A stretch of DNA of 64,000 nucleotides from Holacanthus passer (GCA_025331565.1 JAFREQ010000100.1:682001-746000), one strand, 5' to 3'. Numbered from the stretch's first letter, positions 24,000 through 38,209 are shown. Made by a program: numbers and translations. The notes: generated by a model not told the origin, from the letters alone.

Positions 24000-25260
24000 C
24001 ATGAGGCTACTTTGGAAACACATTATGCCGAGTTAATTCGGGGGAAAGAAGAAAACATTTGGGCCAAATGTATCCTCCCCATTACCAGAGTGATGGAGGA
24101 GTAACATGCCTCATTTAGGAGGCTAATTTAAGGGTTTGGAGTCCAAAATGGTTCAAAAATAGTGACAGCCAAAACAAAATGCTTCACTCTCTGCAGAAAG
24201 TGAGACTGTTATATGAACATGTGAGGCACAAAGAACAGGACAGATGACTTGAAGTGGCGTTGAATATGTTAAAATAAGCAACAATAGATAGGATTCAAAA
24301 TATGTTTTTGTGTTTCTGGATTTTAATGGCAGAAGGCATCAATCCTCACTCTGGCCCATGCCTTCCACAGGCTGCTGTGCAACACTAATCTGTCACAGGA
24401 TGGACACAACTGATGAAAATCAGACACCTGATTTGTGACAGCTGCATATAAAGATAGACCATCACCATTTCTCATAGGCCAATCCATCTCAAGACAACTG
24501 GGAAAGTATATTTAGCTCAAAGGGCCGAGCGGGAAGTAAATATTTTTACTGTTTTTTTTTCCATTTAATGATATGCAGCAGATGTGGAACGAGGCGGAGG
24601 CGAGAGGCATGGGAATCACTTTACTGACTGTGTCACCGCCAATATGAAACCAGTGAGAGACAATAGCAGACTTTCATGTTAGCATAAAAGAGGTTAAAGG
24701 TTAAATATGCTTTAGTCCGACTCTTGCATGTACAAACCCAAGAGCCCTCATCCCCAAATAACTAGGTTTTACAACAAAAAGACTACAGTTGTTTTTGTCA
24801 AATCTGGGCCTTTGATTGTATGGTTTGGCAGAGGGAACCAAGGATTTGTTATGCATTACAGACAGTATGCTAAAGTCTCATTTTCCTACTCTGATGAAAT
24901 CTGGACAAATTGTGGGCTTTTCTCAGGACCAGTTGGCTCGGGAGGGGTATGCATGTGCACGCATGTGTTTCTGTGTGTAAGCATGCATATGTGTGTGGAT
25001 CTCCCCTCCGGCCGCCACTAAAAGTTGTCAATCACCTTCTCTTTTAATTCTAAAAAGATGAGTGCTCACATGCTAAAGCTCCCGCCACAGGCTTTGGCAC
25101 TGCCTCTGAAGCCTGTTGTTCTGCCCCTCACCCAAAATATGGAACCAGGGTGCTGGGCACACAAAGCATATTTACCAAAATGAAAAGTGGCGCCACATTA
25201 GTTTGACACATTCTCTGTTTGATTCAACAATGCATTAAATCCACACAATAAGCCATATCA
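24000..25260. promoter_or_regulatory. Unique complex stretch, candidate regulatory blocks
   Basis: Two low-repeat segments stand out: 24000-24130 (GAGTTAATTCGGGGGAAAG, GGAGGCTAATTTAAGGG) and 25050-25260 (GGCTTTGGCACTGCC, an NF1-like half-site arrangement, and AATGCATTAAATCC). No coding support. Listed because of contrast with their surroundings. Confidence 0.2.
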
Positions 25261-25312
25261 GATAGCAAATGGAAAGCCGAGTGGTCGTGTATTTTGAGTT
25301 TTGTGTGTATGT

Positions 25313-25530
25313 CTCTGTTTACACAGTGTCCTTATGGGAACTGGCCTTCCTTACAAGGACAAAGCGTCCCTAATGTAAATCATTACATTTGAGGGTAAAG
25401 ACTTGGGTTAAGGGTTAGGGTTATGCAGGTAGTCATTGGTAAGTCTCCTGAAAACGAATGTAAGTCTGTGTAAATTCCCCAAAAGTGACATAAGCAAGTA
25501 TGTGTGAGTGTGTGTGCGAGAGTGTGTGTG
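25313..25530 (-). repeat. CA-tailed dispersed repeat, copy 2 (inverted)
   Basis: On the minus strand it reads CACATACTTGCTTATGTCAC, TTTTGGGG, then GACTTACATTCG and GGAGACTTACC with CCCTAACCC words. It is the reverse-oriented counterpart of 5231-5335 and 51907-52060. It extends to GGACACTGTGTAAACAGAG on the far side. Confidence 0.55.
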
Positions 25531-26879
25531 TGTTGGTAGCTGTGGAAGGAAGAAGTGAGATGTTGTGCTGTCCTTGCCTTGGTCTGGGGTGTTTCATTTA
25601 AGAGCTGTGTCTGCACTGCAAACAATCATAAAGTATCCATTTGAAGAAGTCGTTTAATCCAGTACAGAGAGCTGCAATCAATCTTTATTGAAGTGAAAAA
25701 AAATCTATTTCATAATGCAAAACAGCTTTCTACAAGCCTTATCTTGTGGAGTGATCTGCTCCAATCTGTTGAGCTGTTTTATTTATTTATTTTTTTATAT
25801 AAAATTCCTTTGAAAGGTAGGTAAGGAAAAAAAGGAATTGTGTCACCTCGTTGCTATAATGAGATAGAATAAAATTTTAGGTTTCAATACGAGACTAAAT
25901 GTGTTGTTAATATGATTTTCATCTTTTGCAGCGAGGGGAAAACCTCCAAACCAGGAATAGAGGCTCAGCCTTGGCTTCACAGTTCTGCTCCGGCGCCAGG
26001 ACTTCAACTCTGTGGGAATTAGCAGCACCGAGGGTGAAAATGAGACAGAGAGGATGAAGGGGCCACTTTGGACGTTGTCCCTAGAGACTTTGTTTCCAGC
26101 GAGACATGTGACACATTACATGCACAGTATTTTCCTCTAATTTTCCTCTAATTATCTTTTGATCTTAATCTTTATTATGAGACTAAGTTTTTAAAAATGG
26201 TTGATATATAGTGATAGTGATGAGTAAGTTCCATTTTCCTCTCCCTGTTTTGCATTCTCTGTCTTGTTTCTCTCCAAAGTTAACAAGAAATGATTACAAA
26301 TGATAACAAATCTCAAAAAGAAACACTTCGGTGACCAGTTCAGATGGACTCAGATCTCAGTTGTTAAATACGCTTCAGCAGGAGATAGAAAGCGAGAACA
26401 GGATGGTGCTGACAGATTTATATGCACAGGATGGATTCTTCTGCACTGCATTTTGTTAACGTACCTGCAACGTGGCCCTCAGTTTCCACCTGCCATCTGC
26501 AGTAGGCTGCCCCCACCTGGCCACCCGGTGTCTTCACTGACAGGTGAGGACAAAGATCCTGCAGAGAGCGAGGCTCTGCATGTGGCATCGGGTTTAACAA
26601 GCTGTCACCAGGCTTTAGAGGATGGAGGAATGATGGGAAGTTTGAATGTGCACGTACGTGTGTGTGTGTGTGCGTACATGTGTGTGAGTGTGTGGGACAC
26701 TGCAGAAACACAGGAGGCGCCTGGACCTGTTTCCAGTTAAAAGCAGAAGCCCCCACAACAAAGGCCGTTGCAGGGGGAGTCGTAACGAGGAGAATATCAT
26801 TTTTCTTTGGCCTCTGTGATCTGCCATTCTTACGTTTCACTTTCAAAGCTCTGCTCGCTGGCAGAAGTCCTCAGCCCCG

Positions 26880-27260
26880 CATCTCTGATGGGAAGAAGGA
26901 ACGCCGCCCTCCGCCTCCTCTTCACCTCCCTTCCATTCTTCCAAAAAATAAAATAAATGAGAGAAAGAAAAAAAATGAGAAAAAGGCCCACATGCCTGTC
27001 TTACTTGCCATGGCTGATAAAAGAAGCATGGATGTGTTGGAAGCCATATTTTTCTGTCAGCCGGGCTCTGAAGATATCCTGCAGTAATCCTTCGACAGAC
27101 TATTTAAGGCCTGTGGCTTCCTGGTAAAGATCTCTTTAAGATCCCCCTTCTCCCGGCCCTCAGGGGAGGAAATCGCAGACTTTCTCATCTGCCATCCCCT
27201 GCCAGCAATTACCAGAGATGCCCAGCAGCAAGGTGGATGTAGTGGAACTGCTGCGGGGAG
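26880..27260. promoter_or_regulatory. Candidate conserved non-coding element
   Basis: GC-elevated, repeat-free segment with words such as CTATTTAAGGCCTGTGG and AGCAATTACCAGAGATGCC near 27100-27240. Frames here have no domain or splice support. Status rests on appearance only. Confidence 0.2.
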
Positions 27261-28384
27261 GCTACACTGTGCATTAGATTATTAAGAAATGTATGAATGT
27301 GAAAGAAAACAATACATACAATATTACATGCTCAGGTAAATTTTAGCCAGGACTCACTTCAAGTAGCTATTTTGATCTCAAGAGACCATCCTGTTAAATG
27401 CAGGTTAAAATGTGTTTAGGCTGTAAAAAAAAATATTAAAAGTGCTCCAGTCAAAATACTGGAGACTATAATCATTGCGAAGACATGTTTGGGCACTGTT
27501 GGTTCTTCCTACCACACTACACAGTCTTCTTCAACTGCAGGATTTTGTAATTCCTACATTTCTTTTCCCACAAATCAACAGTTTGCTGGAAATTGGCCAG
27601 TCGCCACTTCTTACCCACAAAAGCCCCTTATACTCCCTTTTTAAAATCATTCGCAAATCGTCACTGCTTCACCACAGCAAAAGGTCTAATCAATGCACTT
27701 GTCAACAAGCCAGTCATCCTAACTTGACCCACAAATTTGTTAAACATTTTTATTTCGCCACAAATACACAAATGAAAGCAGAATGTATTGGACAGGAATG
27801 AGTTCAGTGTGCCTCTGAGCACAGCGCTTAACCCCCAACCTGCTCCAGCAGTCTGGACCTGACAGCAGCAAGGCAGCAGCTACTGAGAGTGTGAGAGTCG
27901 TTACGTACTGTAGCCATGGTGTGACACATTCATTTAAAAATCAACCATTTTTCAGTTTTGAGTCCATTTTTATTCACATGAAACATGATGGATTTATCCA
28001 CATATTATCACTGAAATCATTATGACTTATGAAGTAATAGCCTTAAAATTGCATAGCATGTGAAATACACACACAAAATAACAAAAATAACACAGTAATT
28101 AAAACATAACACTTGTCTGTAAACACAATGCTCTTGGTTATATTTTGGGGATCAGAAAGCTTTTTAAATCTGCATTAATGAATATATATTTATATATTAA
28201 CAATAGATCAAATGACTTTATAATGTGGGCTGCTCATAGTGATGAACCCACAGAATACTCTCACACTCTCATACTAACACCCTCGCCACTCTCATCAACC
28301 TCGTCCCTACCACCGGCAGGCAGCAACAACAAAAAAAAGCTAAATATCAATATCAGGGACGAGCTGATGAACGTAGTGTAGCAC

Positions 28385-29085
28385 TTAGTTTGCTTTCAGA
28401 CTGCAGGCACAAGTGGTCCAAATTTTTTTCCTCTTATGTTCTCATTTTTTCATGATAGTTTGAACAGCAAAAATCACATGGAACCTGATCTTTTTAATTC
28501 TGATTTAGGCCAATTTCACATATGGTCCTAAGTCTGATTTTATGCAAATGCGACCTCACTCATATTGTAATTCATGCGACTTTTACATCACTCACTTGCC
28601 TCAACTGAAGGTCTTGCCACAAGACTGCTGTGGAGTTAAAAGTAACCCATGACATCTTGAAATTCTGGATGAAATCTATTTCTGTGAAGCCATTCACATC
28701 ACAATTCCACCACTTTTGCCTCCGACATCCATGCACACACACACCTCTGTACAGAAATAGCAGCCATAATTAAAAGCCATAATTAAAAATTTGGCTCTCT
28801 TTCTCTTTGTCCTCATCCTTGTTATTATGTGTTCACAAATTCGCTGGCCTCCACTGCACATCAACTTAGAAATGAAACTGTCTTCAGAAGCCTCCATGTT
28901 TGCTACATAATATTGGCTGCATTTAAAAATAATGTGAACAGCAAACAAAAGTAAACCACAAAAAAGCAGATCTGAGTCCATAATAACATAATATAACCGC
29001 TTATCTTTTGGGGTTGGAACCGACATTGAAGATCTGAGCAATAAATCTTGATATAATAAAAGCTTGTAGTGTGAAAGTAGCCTCA
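28385..29085. repeat. Probable dispersed repeat with TGTGAAAGTAGCC end
   Basis: TCACATATGGTCCTAAGTC, TTCATGCGACTTTTACATCA and the right end GTAGTGTGAAAGTAGCCTCA resemble a non-autonomous fish element known to me. The boundaries are approximate and no coding capacity remains. Confidence 0.35.
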
Positions 29086-30676
29086 GATGCTAAGAACCAG
29101 GTATTTCTGTTCAGATGACAACGAAGCTAAAAGGGAAGTGAATTACATCAGGTGGCCAGGAACGTGAATAAAATCAGTTAAAAGTTGAAATAGTTGCAAA
29201 TATGACAACGATTTATCCTGTAAATTTACCAGTAAAAGAAACATTCTGCGCATTTTTAACTTAAGCTTTTATCAGCACAGACCGAAGCAGCAGGTTTCGA
29301 TGTACGTTTCGATCTGCATCTTAACTATCAGGCCACCTTGATGCAGTAAAACACACGGCTCTGTAACTACAGTTGTATGATACATATTGTACGGGCCATT
29401 GAGTTTTCCTTGAAGTGATGATCGTGCCTCTCATGTGGCGAGCAGATCTGACATTTTGATTCGATGCTCGCGGTGTGGCGGGGCGGATATCCATTGAGCT
29501 TGTATTTATGGGCGGAAGGAAAGCGGCTTTGATAGAGCGTCTCTTGAACGTTCTCCAGGATGAGATGTACTCATGTCCTCGACCTCTTGCCTCTTCCCCT
29601 CTTCATCTCTATCTTTATTTGCCATCAAACAATATGAGAAACCTCTGAATGTCCATGTATGCCCGTATCGTATGTGTGTGTGAGAAGAGAGAGAAAGATC
29701 TGAAAAGCTCTGCTCTAATAAAATATTAAGAGGTTAAAAATCCCTTTGAACTTGCTTGTAAAAATCTGTCTCTCTGATGAGGACCTGTCCAAGACCTCAT
29801 CAGATTATTAGACATCCAAGAGGTGTAAAGTGGACGTTTACTCAAAGTGCATCACTGATCAATCAGAAAACACACACAACCCCTAGGCCATTTACATCAT
29901 TCCTTTATGTTTGTCATATGCGTGCTTCCTGTATTTCACATTACTGCCACATTCTGCTGGACGGGGTTTTGATGTGGAACCAGAGCTTTGAAAAGGATTC
30001 AACCATGTGTTGCTGTTGTTGTTATTGTTATAACTGCTGAAATCCATCTGACATGTGTATGCCACATAGAATCCAGACAAAGGGCCCGAGCTGCCTGTGT
30101 GCCAGTTGTTGCCTGAGTCATGGAGCTGACTCTACAGGGTTCCTCTTCGCTGGGAGCCGGTCCAGCCTTGAAGGCTTCGGGGGGGAAGTACCGAGGCTTT
30201 CATGCTGTTTTAACTGCAGATGCAGCCGTCACACGAGTTCCACATTTTACTGCTCCGCCAGCATGGAGCAAGAAATTACCACCAAACTGTGGCACTGCCC
30301 CCAAGTGGAAATGCTTTGAAATTCTTCTTTATCCCAGTTATTAGAAGAACTAATATGGACAACAGATGACTAATTGTGATACAACGAATAGCAGCCTACA
30401 CGTGATTTTTCAAAACTTGCCTGTCTCATCAGAAGTCAGTGGGCCTTTTTCATGGTGGATGTTTTGACCTGTCATGGCAGGAAAAAGTACAGATGAAACA
30501 AATGTAGTTAAAGATGGCTCAGTTCCATTAAGCATCTCAGTGAACCATGCCAAGCAGTAGGATAAAGATTATTTTGCCAAACTGTAATTGATTTAATTTT
30601 AAAATAAAGTCATCTTGCTAACTAGTTAACCATGGCATTTAATTAGCTTTCCATCGCTGTGTTGTCGTAAACATGG

Positions 30677-30720
30677 AAATTTCCCCGTTGTGGGATGATT
30701 AAAGGAATATCTTATCTTAC
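30677..30720 (+). mobile_element. LINE 3' tail remnant
   Basis: AATTTCCCCGTTGTGGGATG, then ATTAAAGG and a short TTATC tail. Same family end as at 18241. Confidence 0.5.
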
Positions 30721-31010
30721 GTGTTATTTGCACACCAGTTTAAAAAACAGTTCATTTGGGAAATTATATTGATTTGCTTTTTCTTTCTGAGACAACAGAA
30801 TTGATTTCAATTTTAAACGCTTTAAGTACATAGATGGATGTAGTTCTTAACTTGGCATAAAGACTGGAAAGGGGGAAAAAGTTAGAAAGAAAACCTTGAA
30901 ATTGGACTTATAATGTTAAAGATGGAGTTGCATGCTGTTATTATTTCTTCACAAACAACAGTTTTTCTTTTTACTGTGAGCACAGTTTTGGTTTTGGTTG
31001 CTGTATATAA

Positions 31011-31040
31011 CCAGATGGTTTGTTACACAGAACCATCTGG
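31011..31040. repeat. Perfect 10-bp inverted repeat (hairpin)
   Basis: CCAGATGGTT (31011-31020) and AACCATCTGG (31031-31040) are exact reverse complements around a 10-base loop. A further CCCAGATGGGG lies at 31069. Function unknown. Confidence 0.8.
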
Positions 31041-31049
31041 GAAGTCTTC

Positions 31050-33600
31050 CTTGAATTCCCAGATGGGGAACTTTTAACACTAACTAACACTTGGCAGGTG
31101 ATTGGATGAACCATCTGTCTATCACCATCTATCATTGGCTAACAACGAACCATATGATGTAGTAGGAGAGTCAGCTGGTGAATCAAACTCTTGCCGAAAC
31201 CAGCCATCCATTCCATCGAGAAAACCTTCAGTGCACCAGTTTTGATAAAACTGATGCTACAGCAGCATCTACTCTAACTTCTTTAGGAGCCGCGATTGTT
31301 GTTTTTAAAAGAACAGTCGCTTCTCGCCGTCATCGCCATCACACCTAAACCACGCCTGTAGCTGACAGGAGATCCTCACGGGATGCTGATTGGCCCGAAG
31401 GACTGTGGTTCAGCCAGAAGTGCATAACTTGAAGCCTGACAAGATGGATTCTTGGCTCATGTGATCTCGCAAATTCAGCAAGGTAATGCTGTATAGGTGT
31501 CATTGTGCCAAACCTGGCAACCACGCTATGATGACAAGAATTTGAAAAGCTGGCTGTTGTTCGCTAAGAAGTAGTTCCTACATGCAATTCTGCAAATAAC
31601 ATGTCAATCAGTAAGCTGTGTCTGTAGGCATATTTTCTTCACTTTGGACAGAGCTGGCTATCTTCCCTGTCTCAGTCCTGTGTGATAGGTCAGGGTAAAC
31701 ACATCCTGACTCTGGACTTAATGCACATATATGAGATATTAACTCCTCACTGTCAAAAACACGGCAGAGAAAAGCATTTCCCAAAATGTTGAAGCTTTAA
31801 CTTTAAGATATTGAAGGGATATCCAATAATAAACCTTTGAGCACTTTACAGAATGTTCTGTCTGATGCAGAAGAAAAATAAAAGAAAACCAGGTGGACTT
31901 CAAAATAATGCTAAATAGTTGCATGAATGTAATTTGTATGGGGTAATGCTGCTATATAGCTGAGTTTATGAGCGAGCCTTCTGATGTCGTCCCAGATCTT
32001 TTCTCACATCTTCTCTTTATCCATTTTTTTAATCTTAGTTTGAGGCTTTTATAGCAAAGCTCACAAAAGTGTCAGATGCTGCAGCACGGCCAAAAAAAAA
32101 AAAAAAAAAAAAAATCTCACATCTTGACTTTTCTATACTGTAGTGTGTTGTGCTGAAATACTGCTCCTTCTGCTCTCCCCCTCTTCTTCTCATTCACCCA
32201 GTATTTTAGCTGCTCAGACACACCAGCGTCTATACATCTGTACAGCAGGTTGAGTATCAGGGTGCTCTGCTACATGTGGAACATCAATCTGCCTTAGAAG
32301 TCTGCTCCACATGTGCCAGGGATGTATGGGGTGGTGTTAATATGTGTGTATGTGTTTTTTATGTGTGTGTGTGCGTGTGAGTGATAATAGGTGAGTGTTG
32401 GTGTGTGAGAGAAATGGAGAACAGGGATGATGATACGATGCAAACTGTAAAGAAAAAAAAAAAAAGAAATAATGTGCTATGATTATGCAAATTAGGCTAA
32501 AAAGAAGCAGCAGCTGTTAATATATTGTTGACTGGATGAATTTATGCTTGTCAGTGTTTTTGCCATGTACAAATAATTCTGCCTAATATACATGTGAAGC
32601 TTAATGATATTTCTCTGAACAGTACATTTATGTAAATTATCTACCTAAGTTAGTATCAGTTTAAAGCCATTAATAGTAAATACCTAGTACATAACTGGTA
32701 AATACAAGGATATTCAAGCTTGTTTGGACAAACATTTCTCAGACATATTATTTCACATTCAAGTAAATCATTCTAAAGCATGCTGTTCATTGCCATTAAT
32801 GCCATTGCATTCCACTGAAAGTGATTTCATTAAATTACTTTTTATATCATGCTCATTACTGTTTCTACCATTTGTACATTTCCAAAGCAATGACCCACTT
32901 TCCTCCCAGTTACATAAAGATCATATTATTTAATTGTTCTTATATGTCTTTTAAGTTCTTTTAAAATAATTCAATGAAGAAAAAACTTTCTAACATCATC
33001 AGGCAGGCGAGTAAAATAAAAAACGTCACTGAGTCCTGATGGGACTTCAGTCCTGAAGTCAGTTCAAATGAAAACCATTTCTCATCACACAGGACCCTTC
33101 ATACCCCCCTGAAATGCCCCCCAACATGGTGTCAATATAAAGTTCCCATGGCCTTTAAAAACACCTTTAAAAATCACTCATGACAACTTACATTAACATT
33201 AGAAACAAATAGTGAATGAAGTGCACACCTACACATTTTTTAACATTACTATTTCTTGTGAATTTGATATAGATTATGTACATTACATTTGATTTACTCT
33301 ATATGTAATGTGTGTATTTTCCTTGTAAGGCCCATTGCTTTGTAATGAACAGCAAAAAAGTAGTTTAATAACAGACCACAACTTTATTTAATTATTTTTT
33401 TGATTAAAATAAACACAAACGAACCCTGATTTCTCATTGGGTGGGATGAGTCTGTATAATTTAATTTTGGTCATAAAAGTCGGTCAATATTAGCCATTTG
33501 TGTGTCTTCAGAAAAACGGTAATACCCTGGTCTCTGCACACTGTGCTCAGAACACACTGTCTTTTAGCATCCTCTCTCTCTCTGTCAGCACGAAGCCGTC
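31050..33600. other. Gene desert, AT-rich DNA
   Basis: No supported exon. Poly-A stretches at 32090-32114 and 32453-32466 and short TG runs are the only clear features. Open frames are short and AT-driven. Confidence 0.45.
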
Positions 33601-34161
33601 AAATTAACCAGTTGGCGTATAATGCAAACCAGGAAGGAGGTCAATCCCAGCTCATTTACACTGCTAAGGAGGGATAACCGCTGTGACAATCCGAGTTCCC
33701 CCTATTGGAAAAAACCCTCTCCCCCTCGTCCCTTGTCCCTGAGGTTTGGCCTTCCTAGTGAAGTGAGGAGAAATCATCAAGATTGTATCTGGCACGTGAC
33801 TCTCAGAGGGAGCTCCGGGGGGGGAGAGGCCCAGCCCCGGGCGCTCCGCTGCCAGCCGAGGTGAGGGATTGTGGGGGAAAGGAGACATGGCAGCTCCACT
33901 TCCTCTTGGCTTGACGGTGGAAGGCAAATTAGAGGGAAAGAAACAGAGAGCGGAGCCTTGCCTCATCTGTCATACTCCTCTCATCTCTCACTCTTTTTGT
34001 CTCCTTTATCTCTCTATCTCTTCAGTCCCCCTCAGGCCCACTCCTCTTCCTCCTGCTGTCCTTCTACTGGATTACAGTACAGAAATATAATCCAGATGAT
34101 GGCTAACCTCAGGCCGTTGGAGAGCAGAGGGAGACAACTAGAAATCACCAGGCCTGATAAT

Positions 34162-34163
<2 letters not shown>

Positions 34164-34197
<34 letters not shown>
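34164..34197. repeat. (TG)n microsatellite
   Basis: TG run of about 34 bases, adjoining the left end of the dispersed repeat at 34215. Confidence 0.95.
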
Positions 34198-34199
<2 letters not shown>

Positions 34200-34214
34200 C
34201 AGGAAAAAAAGGTA

Positions 34215-34447
34215 ATCGGCAGCTATTTTCCTAATCAATTAATCGTTTCAGTCATTTTTCAAGGAAAAATGTCAAAAATTTGCTTGTTTCTGCGTTTGGC
34301 TCTCAAACAGTTTGAAATTGTCACTTTAGGCTCTGGAAGACTGTGATTAGCACTTTTCATGTTTTTTGACATTTTATGTGCTAAACAATTAATTGAGGAA
34401 ATCATTGGCAGATTGATCAATAATGAAAATAATCATTAGTTGCAGCC
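34215..34447. repeat. GGCTGCAACTAA-type dispersed repeat, internally deleted
   Basis: The left end CAATTAATCGTTTCAGTCAT and the right end AAATAATCATTAGTTGCAGC, with TTAGGCTCTGGAAGACTGTG and TTTTTTGACATTTTATG between, match a very abundant teleost repeat as I recall it. The internal segment seen in the fragment at 12900-13110 is missing here. Confidence 0.65.
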
Positions 34448-37400
34448 TGATTGCACTGAATTGTTTCCACTTTCTCTATTTTTATTTCTAGCATAAAGGT
34501 CTTTTTCTCTTTTGGTGTAATCACACTCCCACACAGAATCACACAATTTTCTCCCCATCTTGTCTCCCGGATCTCTTGGACCATTTCTATTTCTGTTCTG
34601 TTTGTGCCACTTCAGCTCGGTTGAATTTCTTATATGTAACTTTTTTCTTTGTTGTCCTACATTTTTTCTTTATCATGTTTGCATATATTTGTTGAATGGT
34701 ACATGTTTCTGACTTCACTTCATTTCTTTATGTCATGCTTCTTCTTCTTCTTCATCTTTATCTGTCTGGTTTTGATGCAATTGGAACTCAACATAATTTT
34801 AATGTCAGATAATGATATATTGGACCAATTTTAATTTTTAACATGAACCTAACATAATCAGTTTTCATATAAATCCCTTAAATTTCATTATAAAAAAATG
34901 ACAAACTATGTAATGACGTCACTGTTACTAAAGTAGCTCAAGCATGCCTTTGTACTGTAATTTCTTGTTTTGACATTTACTCCTCTGAATATGCCTAAAT
35001 TTATGTTTGTGATAAACTAAAGTCAAATGATAATAGAAAAGCAAATGTGTCTAGATTTAAGAGAGTGATATTGTAGTAGTGTTAATAGGCTGTTTCTTGC
35101 CCCCCACCACTCACTCCCATCACCAAAAGTGTCAGATATCAACTCACCTCTACCACACAATGGATCCATCCACATACCCTCACCACATTATCACTGCTGC
35201 TAAACCAGACTACTGGTTTTGTTGTTGGATTTTGTCTACAGATTCAGTACAGCCTGGTTGAGGGTCGTAGTGTTGCCCATAGTGACCATCGCACTTCTGC
35301 CTTCATTTTGTTACATGCTCACATGCAAATCCGGTGCAACAGACCCTTCTCATTTTTGATTTGTCAGCAGAAAAAGCACAAGTGTTGCTCATAACATCGA
35401 TGGCGGCTCTGTTCCTTTTAGGTGTTTCAGTTCGACATAATAATGAGGCAGCATGTACAGCACTGGACCCTGGGATATCATACACATTAATACACAGCAT
35501 CTTGTTAGTTATACCTATTCTTGACAAATTAAAATTAAAATGGTTGATTGTAGCTTTATTACATCCTTAATTTTGTCCATTTCACCATTTGAACAACTAC
35601 ATACTAATTACAAGTTCAATTAATAAGAGGTTGGAATTTGTTTACTTTGTAACATCACCATCATCATCACACAGACACAATAATAAATCACAACAAACGC
35701 TTGGCCTCAAACTGTACATAAGTTGTTTCAACTAGAGCGAGTTGCTCGGTAGTTGATTTAACTTATTTCAAATAAACCACAAACGCTGGACTCATCACTT
35801 CTAGTGTGGAAAGTTTTCATGAACTGGGTGAATGTGAACCACAGTAGTATTATAATGATCATCGGGAGAAAGTGTGTCAGATCAGGAAGTTACACTTTCA
35901 TCCATTGTGATGTGTTCAAAGTTTTGCTTCCTCGTTCACTCTTTCATTTACATCCGCAGCACCTTCACACAGTACTGTATATCTCTCTTATCTCCTGTCT
36001 CCAGTCTCGGCAGTGTTTGCGTTTGCTGACAGTTCGTCTCTCTCTTCTCCATTTCTTGTTGACCGGTCCTTCCTGGTGTTGACACTCACATCTGGATGAC
36101 GGTTTAGAGGTCTGCAGTCTTGATCAGAAGTCAACACAAGCCATCAGGTTACATTATACTTTAGGCTGTTTTAGCCAAGACAACCTGTTGAGACCTCGGC
36201 TCGGTTTCCTAAGTGAAGGTGCTGCATTTGTTTCTAAACAGGGAGACGATCACAGTTTTTTTGGTGTTAATTTCACTGTCTTTGTCACAGCTGTGTCATG
36301 TTGATCACAGACATCACATCTATTATTTGCAAGCAGTAAAAGCATTTATGAAGTAGGAAACAAATCAAGACAACAGCAAACAAAATGGAAGCAAGGCACA
36401 GAAAAATAGGGCAGTGGTTGTAAAAATAATAAACATGATTAAAAAAATGAAAATTATTATTAGATATACAATCAAGACAGATTTAGTGTTACCACTCCCT
36501 TTCATTAAATAATCTATTGAGCACTATCCAATTTCCATTTACACAAAATTAAAAATCTAAATGGAAATTTAAATCAGGTAATCAAATTCTGAAAACGATG
36601 GTATAATGAACTTACAAACCATTTTTTTCCCTTCTTTATATTTAAGGCTTGTCAGCGTCAGTATCCAGCAACAGTAAACGAATTGATGGCATTACATTGC
36701 AGGGCCACTCCACAAACATTTAACACATGCAACAGTTTGCCAGGGAAAATCTTACGTAATGTGCAGAAGAAGTGCATGTTTTGTAGATCAAGGACGTGAA
36801 ACACCAAACTTGTGGTTTTGAGGAATTTTGAATAAAGTTAAATATATTACACCAAACAAGTAATACCAAGTGCTTGGAAACCACTATAATTGGAATCCTA
36901 ATTTCCATCAAAAAAGAGAGAGATGCCTCACAGACACAGTAGCTAACAACACCACAGCTAGCGAGCACGACCGAAGAAAAAGTGGTGAACCGACAGAATG
37001 AAGCGCTTTGCTTTGATAAAGCTGTGGTCAGTCAGCAGAGAATAAGCAACGACAGAGGCCTGACTGCTGACGGAGCTCGTTCAACAAGGAAGATCTGCTC
37101 ATTTCTATGTAAAATAACCTCCTCACCCATAATGCCCAGTGGGTTTTTGCCCCAAATAGAATGAAGTCAGTTGGAATAACACAGAAATGAAAACTAAACT
37201 GAAAATGATCTGAAATAGTTGAGAGAATAAAACCAAGTTGAAAGAAAAAATTAGGGGCCCATGCTAAAATATAAAATTGTATCAAGGGCTCTTACACTTT
37301 ATCTGGATTAGTCAATACCTGACTGAATATTCCTGTGCCTTCTGATTCTACCTCTCCATTACACCCTCGAAAGCCCGAGGTTCTCTCTGTGTCAGCTGCT

Positions 37401-37682
37401 TTTCTGTAATTTGATAACTTGCAAATTTAAAATATATTTTCTCAAATTTTATCGAGTGACCACAAACGTAGCTGACATTCATAAAACCATGTGCTACGTA
37501 GTTTTCTTATGATGCATCATAATTCTTATTTATGCATCACAAATATGTGGGTATGAGAGTGTGCTGCAAAGATTCAAGGATCGAGGTGAAAAGAATTATG
37601 ACAAACAGTATCCACAAACCAAAGTGGATCAAATTGAAATAAAAAGGACTATATAATAAAAGAAAAATTTACATGCTATAAA

Positions 37683-37744
37683 AAAGGTCAGATGGCTAAT
37701 TGAAATTAGCCAAAGGTCAGATGGCTAATTGAAATTAGCCATCA
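37683..37744. repeat. 29-bp tandem duplication of a palindromic unit
   Basis: Two exact 29-base copies, 37683-37711 and 37712-37740. Each carries ATGGCTAATT or its near-complete mirror AATTAGCC around a GA centre. In the second copy the stem ATGGCTAATT/AATTAGCCAT is a full 10-bp perfect inverted repeat. Confidence 0.9.
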
Positions 37745-38209
37745 GGATGCTAGAATGGTTCTCCACATAATGAAAGGAAACCAGATTCTACTATATATTT
37801 AAGTGATCACTTTTAAAGAAATTTCATTTTCTCAATTCGAAGACACAACATGACCTACTTGAACCATTGTATAAAAGAAGGAGGGCAGGCAGCTCTCCAA
37901 CTTATGACAATTAATCATTGAGCTAAAGGTGATGCAAATGCATTATTCAACTGATATGAGATAATGCACACATACACATACATATGTATAATACTCTGTT
38001 GAAGGTTGACCAAATATTGCCATGAATGAGTTTGCGTTTGTTGTTTTGTTACAAATATTTGAGAACACTGATGGTCAGGAATGGTGGATTTCTCCAAGAA
38101 CATTTCAGTGCTGCTGTCAAACATATTGTGATAATATGAGCAAATGGTTTATGGAAGCTATTGATAGATCATTATAAGGAGGACTGATTGCCAGCAGGTC
38201 AATCCTGCC

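Noticed and set aside
26300..27087. Overlapping frames of about 140 codons on both strands
   Set aside because: They translate a TG/CA tract (VCVCVH, HTHTHT) and GC-elevated non-coding DNA; no family similarity.
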